Of a DNA stretch of 64,000 bases, positions 40,746 to 52,144 are shown one piece after another; positions within the stretch are counted from its first letter, which is position 1; every line of letters begins with the position of its first letter. The stretch is from Heliopora coerulea. Lineage: Eukaryota > Cnidaria > Anthozoa > Scleralcyonacea > Helioporidae. The DNA lies in the NCBI GenBank assembly GCA_030142905.1, contig JASJOG010000107.1, forward strand, positions 248,001-312,000. The letters run 5' to 3'. Made by a program: the position numbers and the translations under genes. The notes below the pieces were generated by a model, which searched no databases, was not told the DNA's origin, and saw only the letters and a program-made list of their open reading frames with translations.

Positions 40746-42596
40746 GTTGTGAACGATATTTCTATCTGAAGAGCCCAAACTCCACTGACAACTTAGGATA
40801 GACAGCGTTGAAAACCCAACTCGATTTTGATGGTCGCTTGTGTACAATCCGTGCCTACCACAGCCAACCACTCAGTCTTTTCTGTCTTGTGCTTTTATCT
40901 ACAACGTTCTTCGTCCTGATCTTATCGTTGTTTGCTTATCAGAGCATGACAGTAGACAAGAACATTAAAACGTTCCTTCCAAAGCCGCTTCAGGTGATTA
41001 ATAACAGAAGTGGATTATATATTGATATCTCTTCCACGTCTGTTCGTAATGTTTTGATAAGCAAACGTCCGATACGGACTTTGTTAATAAATTCAAGGAC
41101 TTGAAATATGATCCCGTGGACGGCAATGAGGACGAGTGGACCGACCGGGACGTCGTTAATCAGGGACAAGACCACCCGACACATGGGGAGGGAGAGAGAG
41201 ACGATTTTCCCCGCCGGTTCATCGTTTGAGTATGAGACATTGGACCCTAAAAAGACTGGAACGATACCAGCAAACTGAATTTTGAAGCCAACATGGAGGC
41301 TGACATGTAGGTCAATTTACAGGTCATCGCAGTCCCCTGCGCGATAAAACACGCAACCTATTGTGAAAAACATCACCCAACTTTCGGATTTTTTGACAGT
41401 TTTCTTTTTTATCTATAGTAAGTAGACGAAAATGTCGGTAGGACTGCATATTTGTCAGAATTAACTGTCAATGAAAGGTAAAGGTTCAATACAACTTTTT
41501 CACACTCGTGTTTTTGACCGACATGGCAGTCCTCATGTCGGCTTCGTTCAATCGCGAGGCCCGGTACAACGAGATATCGTTCCAGTCTTTTTAGAGTTTA
41601 ATGGTATGAGAGAAAATATCGATAATATAAAGGAAGATCTGAAATATATCGGCCATTTCGAAGCAGTGATTAACGTTTTCATGTGTTTACCATACATTCA
41701 AACCAACATAAATTCCGGGGGATTCCTGGCAGAATTCGTGAGTCATGTTGTACAACAGTTTCTGAAACTCGCCCCCTTTTAGCATAGATCAAGGGTGGCG
41801 CCAGAGGGAGGCAGAGGGGGTTACAGCTCCCCTGTGGGGGAAAAAATTAACATTACATCGAGGAATTTTCATTGATGATAACACATTTATATTATTGATT
41901 TGGCCGACTAAGATAATACTCTTCTCTTCACGCCAAATCTAAAAGTAAACTGTTTCTGGTCAGTTGCTGCTACCATTCTTGCGACAAATGATTTTTTGAC
42001 CTTCAAATAAGGAATTTATAAAAGGGGCGTAATCATGGCCTCTTTGGGTTAGCCCTCCAGTCGGAGACGTTAGTCGCTGCGTCGGGGAATTTCTGGCTCC
42101 ACTCCTGGCATGGATAACAATTAACAACAGAACTTTATACACACGAGTCTTCAATTGCTGTTGAAAGTCTAATTTGGGGAACTAAATACAGTTTCCCATC
42201 AGACATAGCATCCGGGGGGCTTTCAGCAACCGGGAAAAGACAAGTAGTGTTTCACGAAGGAGTGTTTTATGACCAAAATATTTTCTTGAGGAAAAAAAAA
42301 ACAGCAGATGAAATGCTGCAAGGTTTGAAAATCATTTCACAGAACAACGTTAAAATGATGAAGGTTTAATATTTTCAGCCCAACAGTAGACCCAACCTCG
42401 TACTTAGGGTGGCAATAACATTCCTCCAGCCTGACACGACAGGTCGCATCAGGGCTAGCAACACTTCGGCCAAACAGAGATTACCCATTTTTGAATTATA
42501 TGCAACAGTTGTGATAGTTTAACCAGCGAGATTTCAAGACAGGATCAGAATACTCATTTACACAAAACAATTTACACGAAATAGTTGGTCTTAGAT

Positions 42597-42690
42597 GATA
42601 GATGAACATTCGTCAAGCTCTAACCTCAGAAAAACAATTTGCGAACCTCAGACGGGGATCGAACCCGCAACTCTCTGTTGACCGGTGAGA
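42597..42690 (-). mobile_element. tRNA-derived SINE, minus copy of a head-to-head pair
   Basis: On the - strand it reads ctcaccggtcaacagagagt, then a box B gcgggttcgatccccg, then agcttgacgaatgttcatc, the same order as the SINE at 59489-59645. The 5' head with box A is missing. Confidence 0.7.
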
Positions 42691-42815
42691 GGTTGAGGTT
42701 GAGAAGGTGTCGGGTTCGATCCCTATTTGGGGCTGAGATGTAAGACAACCGTTTTTTCTGAGGTTACCGCTTAACGAACGTTCATCCATCATCCAGGATA
42801 TCTCCAGGTTTCCAC
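42691..42815 (+). mobile_element. tRNA-derived SINE, plus copy of a head-to-head pair
   Basis: The box B tcgggttcgatcccta is followed by aagacaaccgttttttctga and the tail taacgaacgttcatccatca, then tccaggatatctccagg. With the minus copy it forms an inverted repeat just 3' of the receptor stop codon. Confidence 0.7.
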
Positions 42816-42849
42816 AATTCCTACATACATCGCATATAGATAGTTTGTC

Positions 42850-43222
42850 TTACTTGGACCGCCAAGATAATCTCCACACCCAGTTCTCAATAATCAAAAG
42901 AAACGCGCCCAAAATACTTCCCAGAGCCAACAACAGAAATGTTCCTCCAATCTCATTCAGTCCCAGACTTTGTGGCCCGTGTAGTTTCTCAGAATTTGGA
43001 CAGCGTTCTGGTATCCACTTCGCGTTTAGTTCGTCAAAATAGCCCTGATCCTGGAGCTGCAACACTGCCATTGAAAATCTTTGTCGCCAAATAAAGTCCT
43101 TGGGAAAAGCGATCCCGTAACCAGAAAAGAAGAATGACTTGCCAGCTAGTTTTAGATCACAGTTGTCTTGGAAAGCCAGGATTTTTAGGGTTGGAATGTC
43201 CCCAATGAAGGCCTGAATTTCC
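42850..43222 (-). CDS. Glutamate receptor (minus gene) exon 5: S2 end, M4, stop
   Basis: 373 nt. It starts G-EIQAFIGD, has [19 protein letters not shown] and [16 protein letters not shown], and stops after WRLSWRSK. The aspartate of FIGD is at the amino-group-binding position of NMDA-type pockets. The acceptor is ctctttatag. Confidence 0.92.
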
Positions 43223-46200
43223 CTATAAAGAGAAAATTCATTACAGGGGGCGATAAATGTTCTGCAACAAGGTATCAGTTCAGCTTTTCCCTAAGTTTTC
43301 AATCAACACAAAAAAGTATATACTGTATAGGGAGACAATTTTGAAAGATGTAGTGAAACCACGGAGTCAAACACAATTTGGAGACAAGCGCTGGACCTTT
43401 CAGCAAGATTCTGCTCCTGCACACAGAGCCAAGGCTTCAGTTGAGTGGTGCCGAAAGAATTTTCCGGACATCATATCTCCACAAGAATGGCCCCTTATTC
43501 TCCAGATCTTAATCCCCTCGACTATTCCATATGGGGAGTATTAGAAGCGAATGCCTGTGCAAAAACCCACACAAGTCTGGAAGCACTAAAATCCTCCCTT
43601 CAGCGTGAGTGGACAAAAATATCGCAGGAAACCTTGAGTGCAGCTGTTGACGGGTTCCCACAGCGTTTAACAGCCTGTATAAAGAACAAGGGTGACTTTC
43701 TTGAATAATAATAGTAATTTTGCGTTCTATGGCCATATTCACGTTCTAGGAATATATACTTTTTTGTGTTGATTGAAAACTTAGGGAAATTCTGAACTGA
43801 TACCTTGTTGCAGAACATATGCCGCACCCTGTATAGTACAGAAAAGGCGAATAAGCAAACGAACGCATGAACAAATAGATTAAAGGGAGAACGGATGAAA
43901 GGAAGGAACGATGGAAGGAAAGAAGGAAGGAAGAGAGGAAGGAAGGAAGGAAGGAAGGAAGAGAGGAAGGAAGGAAGGAAGGAAGGAAGGAAAGAAGGAA
44001 AGAAGGAAGGAAGGAAGGAAGGAAGGAAGGAAGGAAGGAAGGAAAGAAGGAAGGAATATGAATGAGTTACAAATTAATCACAGTACCCAGATTTCAGTTT
44101 CTTGGAAGCCTCAGCTAAACTGCTGACAGCGCGTTGTTCAAGAAATGTTGCCATTCTCCTTAAAGCTGGGTCTGAATTTCTGCGAAAGTATTCTAAGACG
44201 GCTGAGTCTGATACTGTGGAAAACTTGAAGTCTTCAGTTGGATTTTGAAACTGGAAATAAAAAAGGTTGAAGGAATGTGGTAGTTAAAGTAAGCTTTAAC
44301 GGGCCCCATGGAAATCAAACGCCTAAGACTTTTGAATGGATACCGCTTCAAATCAAATCAAATCAAATAAGCTTTTCAGTAATTTTTTTGCCAAAGCAAG
44401 GAAAGAGTTGGACAACTTCAAGTTGGTCGATACAGACATAGTACGTCTCTTTACTCTTTCTACACACTTCTTATATTAATAAAAACACATAAAACCTTTT
44501 AGAAACTTATAAATATGGCAATAAAATATATATTTCGCTGATGCTCAGCCTCTTCAGTTTTACGTCATATTGAAATTAATCTATACTTCATGTAATCTAA
44601 CCCAAAGCAGTTCATCCCACAATGTACTTCAAATAAACAGTCACTAAAAGTCCTCAGTGCACAAACACTGGATCGGGGATACGAAAATAGTTCTACTCAG
44701 TTTTTGAATTCATCAATGCACTTTCTGGTTCTTTACTTATCTTGACACTTTAAAAAAAATTAAAATAACATAAAATAAAATAAATAAAACTGAATTAAAT
44801 AAAAATACCTTTCCATCGTGTATCCCGGATATGGTTATGCCACGTCTTTCAGTAACCTTTATGGCGGCCAAATTGGCTGTAAACGAACTACAGGCGATAA
44901 TAGCCCAAAACGCGAACAAACCCGAAAGAACACGTCCCGCCAAACTGGCCGGACCTACTTCTTCGGCGGCCTTTTGAAAGCCAAGCGACCAAGTGTAACT
45001 TATAGTTTCCAAAAGGCTGAACGACCTGTGACGTTTGAAGGGCTTGATGAGATACCGTCTGCGCAGGCGCAGTCGTTCTGCATACCATACAACAACGATA
45101 ACCATAAAACATACCACCAATATGGTGAACCAAAGGTCTCCGGAGAACGTATTAAGAAACACGAAGTCCCAGATACTGTGTGAAAACGGTTCACGTGTGA
45201 CCAGAATGCCGTTCGCGGCTTCCATGTATGGTTGCGAGAACGCGACGACTTTCAACCGTTCAGCGGTTATTGTCAAAAGGTGTAAAGCGATATCAGCTTC
45301 TCCTCGTTCCAGTTCTCCTATCATTCCACTCCACTGCGGGGATTCTAGGCTGCGATTGAGCCTACCAAATTTATTGTCTTTTACAAAGTGCACTTGCGCT
45401 TGGAAATTCAACCGTTCTTCAAGTTTTAGTAAGAAATCCATCATAAACCCAATACAACAGTACTCTTGGTGTGCGGCATCACTCATCTCAGGTGTCTCCT
45501 TATTGGTGTAATTTAGGCACGAGTGGCCAATCAGGCATCGTCCTCGATGCCTTTTCTGCACTGGACCGAAGCTTACCCAAGGTTCACCATAGTACGTCAC
45601 CACTCGAAAACTTTGGCGGGAACTCCCAGTGTCATTCCCAGCCCACTGCGAAAAGATCGTTTTAATCTTACCATTCAACCACGAGCCCATGCGTAACCAG
45701 CGGCGTTTCCCAAAAAAGGAAACCATTTCGAAGATATCATAGGTCACGTTTGTTCGGCATCCTTTACTGTTGAATTCAATATTCCCCGTCCGACCTTGAA
45801 ATCCTTTACTAAGGATCGAAATAGCAAGTACAAGCGGACTTTGAGGTTCAGCTGACTGCAAAAAAAGCCTACTAACCAATTTACCAAATGACCGTCCGAC
45901 CAACCGACCGATCAACAGACCGAACAATCAACCAACTAACCGACCAACCGACCGAGCAACCAATCCACCGACCAACCAATCAACCGACTGACCGACCGAC
46001 CGATCAACCGACCGATCAACCGACCGAACAACCGACCGAACAACCGACCAACCAAACGACTAACCAACCGACCAATCGACCGACCGATCAACCGACCAAT
46101 CAACCAACCGAACAACCGACCAACTGACCAACCGAACAACCGATCAACCAACAAACCGACCGACCGACCGACCGACCAGCCGACCGAACAACCGACCAAA

Positions 46201-48865
46201 TACTTAAGGGTTTAGCATCAAACTATTTGCCACAATTGTTCAACACATGTGATAACCACTATTATAACTTACGGAGTAATAACACCAATCTTATATTAAA
46301 TAATTTATTAATTTATTAAAAACTAATTTCCTAAAGAGAAGTTTTTCCTATAGAGGAGCTGCGTGTTGGAACAGGTTAGATGAACATATAGTAAACAATA
46401 TTAATAAAAAGACCTTGAAAACATTCAAAAATCTGTTAGCCAACTAGTGAATAGTTCACTTATTATATTTTGTACATAGCTATATATAGTTTGAAATACA
46501 GGTATGTAATATATTAGCTTAATGTTTGTAAGTAGAAATTTACACGGCCCTTTGAAAAGCAGACTATCTGAAAGGCTACCGTGTTTAAATAACATTAAAT
46601 AATAATAATAATAACCAACCAACCGAACGACCAACCGACCGATCAACCAACCAAACAACCGACCGACCAACCAACCAACCAAACAACCGACCAACCAACC
46701 AACCAAACAACCGACCAGCCGATCGAACAATTGACCGAACAACCGACCAACCAAACGACCGACCGACCAACCAACCAAACAACCGACCAGCCGATCGAAC
46801 AATTGACTGAACAACCGACCAACCAAACGACCGACCGACCAACCTATCGACCAGCAAAATAGGTAACACCCAAACTACAACTACAATCAATCAGTTAAAA
46901 AGTAAATAAATGAACAAAAGAACGAATGAAGGAAACAAGCTACTCAGCTAATCACCGTGCAACATACCAACTAACCATTAGCGTAGCCAGGGGGGCAGGG
47001 GGCAGTTGCCCCCCAACTTTTCGTCCTGACTACGTTTGTCGGCACATCCAGAACATTTGTCGGTACATTGAGCTTGTCTGTCGCGGATTCCGTTTGCGTT
47101 GAATTACAAAATAAAAAATTGTTAAAAGCTGCGGCGAAGGTTAAGTATAGAAAGGGCGTTTCATGCAAAATGTTCGTAAGGAATTCTGTTGTTTTTTAAA
47201 GGACAAAAAGGATAGATCTGGTCAACCCTCAGGACAAAGTGGTTGTGGTAGCGGTGATGGCCGAAAAAGAAGATATGTTGGTATAAATCAAAGCTCACGC
47301 GATGTGCGCACTTTTGTGTTAAATCATTTTCAAAATTTAATGCCATTATACCAGCCTGAGCAGATAAAAAAATAGAAATAATTTATTCCTTTTTCGCAGA
47401 AAGAAGCTCCAGAAATATGATACTGTAAACTTAAAATGTAAATAATACTTGATGTCTTGTTGCTGTCGTTCATTACTTTTCGTGTTTAACTGATGAATTT
47501 GTGACGGAATTTCTGATGAATTTCTGATGACTTTGTGCCTGCGTTTATTGAATTGATCCATCTGCGCGGCTCAAGTTTTTCATGCTCTCGGTTTGGTTAA
47601 CTTTGATTTTTCTTTAATTATATTGGTCGGTACATTGCTAACATCTTGTCGGTATAAAGTAAATGGTTTGAACCTGGGAGAATCGTGACATGTTTGAGGA
47701 AGTTGATTCAAATTCCTGGCTACGTGACTGCAACCAACCAACCAACCAATAAGCAATCATTTCATCAATCAGCACACGGCTACCGACTAACCAACAGTAT
47801 TTAAAATTATAGTATATGAAATATATATATTTTTTACCGTTTCAAGATACTTTTAACTGTTTTGAGATCAATTTGGTCATTTCCATCATCCTGATTCTTG
47901 GCTTCGTTAATCAGCCATTCAATGATTGCAAAACTGTCCTCCAGGTAACTAAAATTATATTCCTCCAGCGATGTTCTTATTTCTTGTGAGTGACGTTCAT
48001 CGAAAGCCAAAAGATTTTTGGGTAAATTTGACGTTATGTGACCAATCGCCTGAGGTAAGATCCACGTACAACATTCTTCTCCCATCTCCAAAATTCTGGC
48101 CTGTGTCAAAACGACTTGAAGGTCCTCGGGACATTTTACAACGATCGCTTCGGACTTGTTTGCTCGAATTTCACTGAGTTGGCGACTGATTTCTTCGGCT
48201 GGATCAAAACCACCTGCTTTGACTCTAGAGAAACAGTAATCTAACTTCGCGAAGTTTTTGATTCCCATTCGCTGAATAAAATATTCCATTGCCTTTCCCT
48301 GTTCTTCGAGAGAAGATCTCATTTGAACGATATTTGCACAGCGGACCTGGGAATAAAAGATGACGAGGGTAAGTGACTCTACGGTCTAAAGAACATCAGT
48401 TTTCTGATAAACAAGTCAGCGCGTTTGTTGATAGTGAACTTGACTAACGACACGAATGACGATAGTCAGTTACTTCTGTTGGAAGAATGTTACTCCGTAA
48501 AATGTGAGTTAAATTTTACGAACGATATTTTTACCAACTCAACTTATTTTTGGACTTCATGGACGCCATAAGTAATAGAACAAACCAGCGAATGAACGAA
48601 AGAACGAACCAAAGAACAAGCGAAAAAACGAACGAAAGGACGAACAAACGAACGAACAAACGAACGAACAAACTAACGACAGAACGAAAAAACGAACGAA
48701 CTGTTAGCCAACCAGTGAATAGTTCACTTATTTTATTTTGTAAATAGCTGTATATAGTTTGAAATATAGGTATGTAATATATTAGCTTAATGTTTGTAAG
48801 TAGAAATTTACACGGCCCTTTGAAAAGCAGACTATCTGAAAGGCTACCGTGTTTAAATAACATTA

Positions 48866-48906
<41 letters not shown>

Positions 48907-49542
48907 ACGAACGAAAGAATGAGCAAACGTACGAACGAAAGAACAAACCAACAACAGAACGAACAAACGAACGAACGAACGAACGAACGAACGAAAGAAA
49001 AAAGAACGAACTAACGAACAAAAGAACGAACTAACGAACAAAAGAACGGACTAACGAACGGAAGAACGAACGAACGAATGAGCGGAAAGACGAACAAAAT
49101 AACGAACGAAAGAAAGATAGAAAGATAAGTCACTACCCTGACTTACGTCTTGAGAATAAAAAGGCCTGTTTCTGATATCAAAGACGACCGATGACAAGGT
49201 TCCCAAGATAGACGCGTGGAATGAAGAAGGCAATGGCAGGTCCATTACGATGAAAGAACCTGCCTTCAAAAAACCAGGGTTTGAAAACCGTTTAAGCAGA
49301 GACAGCAAAATAGGTGTATTATCCTCAATTCCTTCGACATTGATATTAAGCAGGTTCGACTGTTCGACGTTCACACTTGTATAGTTCTTGAGAAAGGTCT
49401 CCACAATCCACTGTTTTTTTTCTTCGGTTAGAACAGTAATATTAAATCTATTAGGTTTACGGCCCGCTCGAGTTTCCTCGCTGAATTCAACTCCTTTGAC
49501 AATGAAGACAGCCAGTGACAATAATAAAACAGCTGCCGCCAT
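42850..49542 (-). CDS. NMDA-like ionotropic glutamate receptor subunit, 5 exons, 823 aa
   Basis: Join (coding order) 49542-49147, 48346-47838, 45838-44809, 44250-44087, 43222-42850; 2,472 nt, in frame to the stop. Signal peptide [17 protein letters not shown]; an amino-terminal domain of about 300 residues; S1 with [37 protein letters not shown] and [13 protein letters not shown] (the Arg that grips the ligand carboxylate is present); M1 [17 protein letters not shown]; pore loop [15 protein letters not shown]3 with [10 protein letters not shown] (canonical SYTANLAAF); S2; and M4 ([20 protein letters not shown]), followed by only about ten residues. The CCxGFxxDFLxKL and WxGMxGEL signatures are those of NMDA-type subunits. 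It should be a ligand-gated cation channel subunit at the plasma membrane. Its paralogue lies head to head at 55823. Confidence 0.93.
43244..43831 (+). mobile_element. Degenerate IS630/Tc1/mariner element with about 78-bp inverted repeats
   Basis: Both ends begin CAGGG next to TA (43242-43243 and 43832-43833), the target dinucleotide of this superfamily. The terminal repeats share gttctgcaacaaggtatcag and ttttcaatcaacacaaaaaa. Internally the 3' part of a transposase gene remains. The element is about 588 bp, less than half of a full copy. It lies in an intron of the receptor gene. Confidence 0.9.
43339..43708 (+). pseudogene. Truncated, frameshifted mariner-like transposase
   Basis: One frame carries [19 protein letters not shown] and a second frame carries [16 protein letters not shown] frameshift lies near 43490. 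The Asp of QQDSAPAH and the Asp of NPLDY are 37 residues apart, the DD37D arrangement. The N-terminal DNA-binding part and the first catalytic Asp are deleted, so it cannot be active. Confidence 0.88.
43895..44058. repeat. (GGAA)n microsatellite
   Basis: ggaaggaagg and gaaagaagg units just upstream (in + coordinates) of the exon at 44087. Confidence 0.95.
44087..44250 (-). CDS. Glutamate receptor (minus gene) exon 4: S2
   Basis: 164 nt, phase 0 in and 2 out. It encodes [20 protein letters not shown], then [13 protein letters not shown]. At the pocket Ser equivalent to GluN1 Ser688 an Ala is seen (SDSAV), by eye alignment. Its length equals that of exon 5 of the paralogue. Confidence 0.9.
44251..44808 (-). 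other. Intron with simple A/T-rich repeats
   Basis: It has a short (AATCA)n run at 44350-44368 and (AAAAT)n at 44750-44805. Otherwise nothing was recognised. Confidence 0.7.
44809..45838 (-). CDS. Glutamate receptor (minus gene) exon 3: S1, M1, pore, M3
   Basis: 1,030 nt, phase 2 in and 0 out, ending ISGIHDGK at the donor gtattttta. The 5' boundary is chosen at 45838 (acceptor cctcaaag) because it keeps phase with the CG left by exon 2. An acceptor at 45855 (tttttttgcag) is stronger but out of frame, and one near 45808 is also in frame. In the paralogue the same stretch is split by an intron within M1. Confidence 0.85.
45890..46200. repeat. (ACCGACCA)n microsatellite, left part
   Basis: aaccgaccaacc and gaccgaccg units. 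The array resumes at 46612 after a retrotransposon 3' end, as if one array had been split by the insertion. Confidence 0.93.
46202..46611 (+). mobile_element. 5'-truncated non-LTR retrotransposon 3' end with (TAA)n tail, copy 1
   Basis: Frames encode [20 protein letters not shown] with YNLRSN, then after a frame change [18 protein letters not shown] and [12 protein letters not shown] followed by a stop. This resembles the C-terminal end of CR1/L2-like reverse transcriptase proteins. The 3' UTR (ttacacggccctttgaaaag, then gaaaggctaccgtgtttaaa) and the aataataataat tail match 48696-48903. Confidence 0.8.
46612..46858. repeat. (ACCGACCA)n microsatellite, right part
   Basis: Continues the array of 45890-46200. 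It includes a duplicated block of about 70 bp (accagccgatcgaacaattg) at 46713-46815. Confidence 0.93.
46981..47724. mobile_element. Possible DNA transposon fragment with cgtagccagg ends
   Basis: The left end gcgtagccaggggggcaggg is mirrored by cctggctacg at 47715-47724 for about 10 bases. It contains a 70-codon + strand frame (47163-47375, [17 protein letters not shown]) of unknown kind. No clear target duplication was seen. Confidence 0.4.
47838..48346 (-). CDS. Glutamate receptor (minus gene) exon 2: amino-terminal domain
   Basis: 509 nt, phase 0 in and 2 out. It starts [20 protein letters not shown] and ends KTVKSILK. The acceptor is ttttattcccag and the donor is CGgtaaaaaa. It corresponds to exon 2 (497 nt) of the paralogue. 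Confidence 0.88.
48585..48695. repeat. (GAAC)n microsatellite, left part
   Basis: aacgaacgaac / gaaagaacg units that resume at 48904 after a retrotransposon 3' end. Confidence 0.93.
48696..48903 (+). mobile_element. 5'-truncated non-LTR retrotransposon 3' end with (TAA)n tail, copy 2
   Basis: From ctgttagccaaccagtgaat to (TAA)n it is almost identical to the last 180 bases of copy 1. It begins abruptly after cgaacgaa and ends with about 13 TAA units directly followed by tgaacgaacg. Confidence 0.85.
48904..49110. repeat. (GAAC)n microsatellite, right part
   Basis: cgaacgaacgaacg and aactaacgaacaaaagaacg units continuing the array of 48585-48695. Confidence 0.93.
49147..49542 (-). CDS. Glutamate receptor (minus gene) exon 1: signal peptide and amino-terminal domain
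   Basis: 396 nt, phase 0 out (FYSQD then gtaagtcag). ATG at 49542 was preferred because the hydrophobic signal follows at once. The frame stays open upstream to about 49701 (charged, not signal-like). Domain text includes [18 protein letters not shown] and [10 protein letters not shown], parallel to GIGIVVLDLQGDN and LLFDIRTRP of the paralogue. Confidence 0.88.
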
Positions 49543-50113
49543 TTCGTTAGCCCATTTTCGTGTTCTTTTGTCGAATGATTCGGTCCTCCCGCTTACCGAG
49601 TGCGTAGCTCTTTGAACTGCAAAACGAACGTGATCCTGTCCAAAATAATAAACTTCTTTCGCAGTTGCTTTCCGACAAGCTCGCTTCAAGGCCCAAAACA
49701 AGCCAACGTTGACGTTTTGAGAAATATATCACGTTAAATGGTAATAAAGTTGATAGATAACAGGGCTGAGATTTATAGCCGGCATCTGTATGACTAGGCC
49801 ACTTATTAAACTGACATTAGCAAACAAACTCGCAGAGCATAATGAACCAACGTCAACTATGATAAAACCTTTTTCCCGCTCACATGAATTACTAATTTTA
49901 CAAAAATATCTGCTGAAACAAGGTGTCACAACTTTATTAAAAAGACACTTCAGGAAAATTTTCACAATGAAACTGTAAGGTCACTAAGCGACACGTCTTC
50001 GTATTAATTTATACCATCTTTCCACAGTCTGCTTTATAATACTGATGTTTGTTTTTGATTTTATGCTTATTATATGTAGAGAGTCATTGAAAAACACTTT
50101 GGTAACCTGGGTA

Positions 50114-52144
50114 ATTATTATTATTTATTATTATAGTAAAGTAACCTGTTACATTAACTCTAAGCAGACCAGTCTTTTACCCTTAGGCACTTCATGGTGA
50201 AAGTTCAGGCTAACAAAATTTGGTCGCTCGTTATTTAGACATTTTAGCAATAATAACTCAGTCACTCTGCTTGTATTATCCCCAACGTTGTCTTTCTAAG
50301 AATAATTTCGCTCTAAATTAAAACTGTCTTCAACATTTCATTGCATGTCTTTTTGTACAGTGGGTTAAAGGTAAGTGATTGGTCTGTAGTCCTTTGGTTG
50401 TTGGGTCTCATCAGATTTTGGAAGGAGATATGTAATCCCCTCAGCTAGCCATGCCGGAGTGTTTACAAGGTTCTTTGCATCTGTGAGCAAAAATGCCAAG
50501 TCTTTGTGTATGCTAGACAGTGCGCTCAGTCAAAAGTTTGGTAATTTATCAATGTCCGGGGATCTCCACTTATGTGATTTCTTAAGTGCAGCTTTCACAT
50601 CCTCTTCATTGATCTCCTTCCATTTCTGGGTTTCAACATTCTCATTTGTCTGCTCACACTTCTGCATCTGTACAGAACTCTTTAGGACTACTCCAGATAT
50701 TGCTTCAGAACTCTTCTGTCTCTTCTCCAGAAGGATTTTCCTCGACTTTAATCTGATTTTTTCCCAGTTCCCTATAGAACTTTTTGGTGTTTTCCTGGAG
50801 TCATATTTTGCTTATAGAAATTTCTTCGTTTGGTGAACCTTCTGATCCGCATTGGTTTTTGTTTAAGGGTCTCAATTTTGCTGTCCAAACTTTCATTTGA
50901 CTTGAAGTTATATTTGCAGTTGATTCTTCTTACCTTGTTGATCTTCTTCACATTCGATTTACTGCACTCGACGAGAAACGAAATGTCCCTCAATCCCCGC
51001 GGGTTTTTTGTGGACGTCTGTAGTCGCTCCTCTCTTCTTAATTTTAATGCCGCATTCTGACATGATGGTATACGCGGTGGCGTATAGTAGATGATTTACA
51101 TCGGTAATTTTGCATGCTGCGTTCTTTTTTATTGTTGGCAAGATCTGTTCAAGAGCTTTATCCCTTTTTCAATAATGGATCTGTTTTTCTTACTATTTGC
51201 AATCTTGGGAAGGGACTTCCTCTCATTGATGTAAGTCTCTTTTACAATGTGGAACCTTTTCATGATCTCCTCAGCTGTTTCGAACATTTCAACACTTGTA
51301 TTGTTTTCAGAGTCATATTGGTCCCGATAGGTATTGTTTTCTCCATCTCCAAAGAAAGTTTCAGTTGATGGAACCTGATTAGTGTCAATTTCGGAGTGCC
51401 TTGCGGAGACGCCCATTTTTTCTTGCTGATCAATATTGTTTTCACATTGTGTTGGGATAGCATCGCTAATATCTGGTTAACTTGAGAATTGTTTTCCGGT
51501 TCTTCACTAGGTAAGGTTTGATCGTGAAGGGTTTCTGTTTGCAGCTGGTTTTGCGCTTCTGTTCGTAACTTGTTTAGTTCATGTAGTGTAAGTCTATTAT
51601 TTTTAACAATATAGTGCCTAATGTTGGATAGTAATATAGCATCATAGTCCGGTCTTACATCTGGGTTGTTTAGTCTCCAAAGTCTGTATGATTCTTTCGT
51701 AATTGGATGTGTTGGGTTTAGTTGTGCCTTATCATAGGCAGACATGACTTCTTTATACTCCTCCTTTGACCATTTTAGTCGTTTTGGTTTTGTTTTATTT
51801 ATATTTTGGTTGGATGGCGGATCCAGTGGGCCGGATTCGGGGTTGTCCCTGTTTTGGTGTACCACAGATCATCGTGAGGAGGGGATATTCCAGTAGTCGA
51901 CTTTTCGACACCAGGCTAGTCTCCCCCTGGTGGACGAACTCCTTGTTTATCCGCGTGACGAGTGATGCGGCATAAATTATTTTTGCTTCTTGTTTTTTTC
52001 ATTACACAATCAAAGTTATTTAACCCATAGTTGGGGGCATACCAGGGTTGCTCACAGTTGCCACCTGCAACCTGGGGCTAGTGGACCGAAGGGACGCCAT
52101 CCCCATTGAGAGTCTGAGACCAGGGTCTGTCCTCTCCCACTGCG
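50114..52144 (-). mobile_element. Non-LTR retrotransposon, 5' part (copy with N-terminus)
   Basis: Reading on the - strand from about 52144: a G/C-rich leader, then a frame from 51865 (KRLKWSKEEYKEVMSAYDKA, a Myb-like start) broken by frameshifts near 51400, 51130 and 50990. It continues with basic segments (KKRGATTDVHKKPAG) and the start of a reverse transcriptase (LLPKSDETQQPKDYRPIT at about 50385-50460). Conserved RT core motifs after this are missing. A (TAA)n at 50114-50136 may be its tail after an internal deletion. Confidence 0.75.

Larger units (their letters stand above)
40746..42849. other. Intergenic region between the MEGF6-like and glutamate receptor genes
   Basis: It contains the 5' flank of the MEGF6-like gene and the 3' flank of the receptor gene. 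Small open frames (40808-41104, 41471-41782) show no domain. A G-rich piece at 41788-41840 (gggtggcgccagagggagg) resembles a transposon end. ATTAAA on the - strand at 42365-42370 is a weak candidate polyadenylation signal for the receptor. A SINE pair sits at 42597-42815. Confidence 0.5.

Noticed and set aside
45888..46826. Thr/Pro- and Gly/Arg-rich frames
   Set aside because: Artefacts of the (ACCGACCA)n microsatellite.
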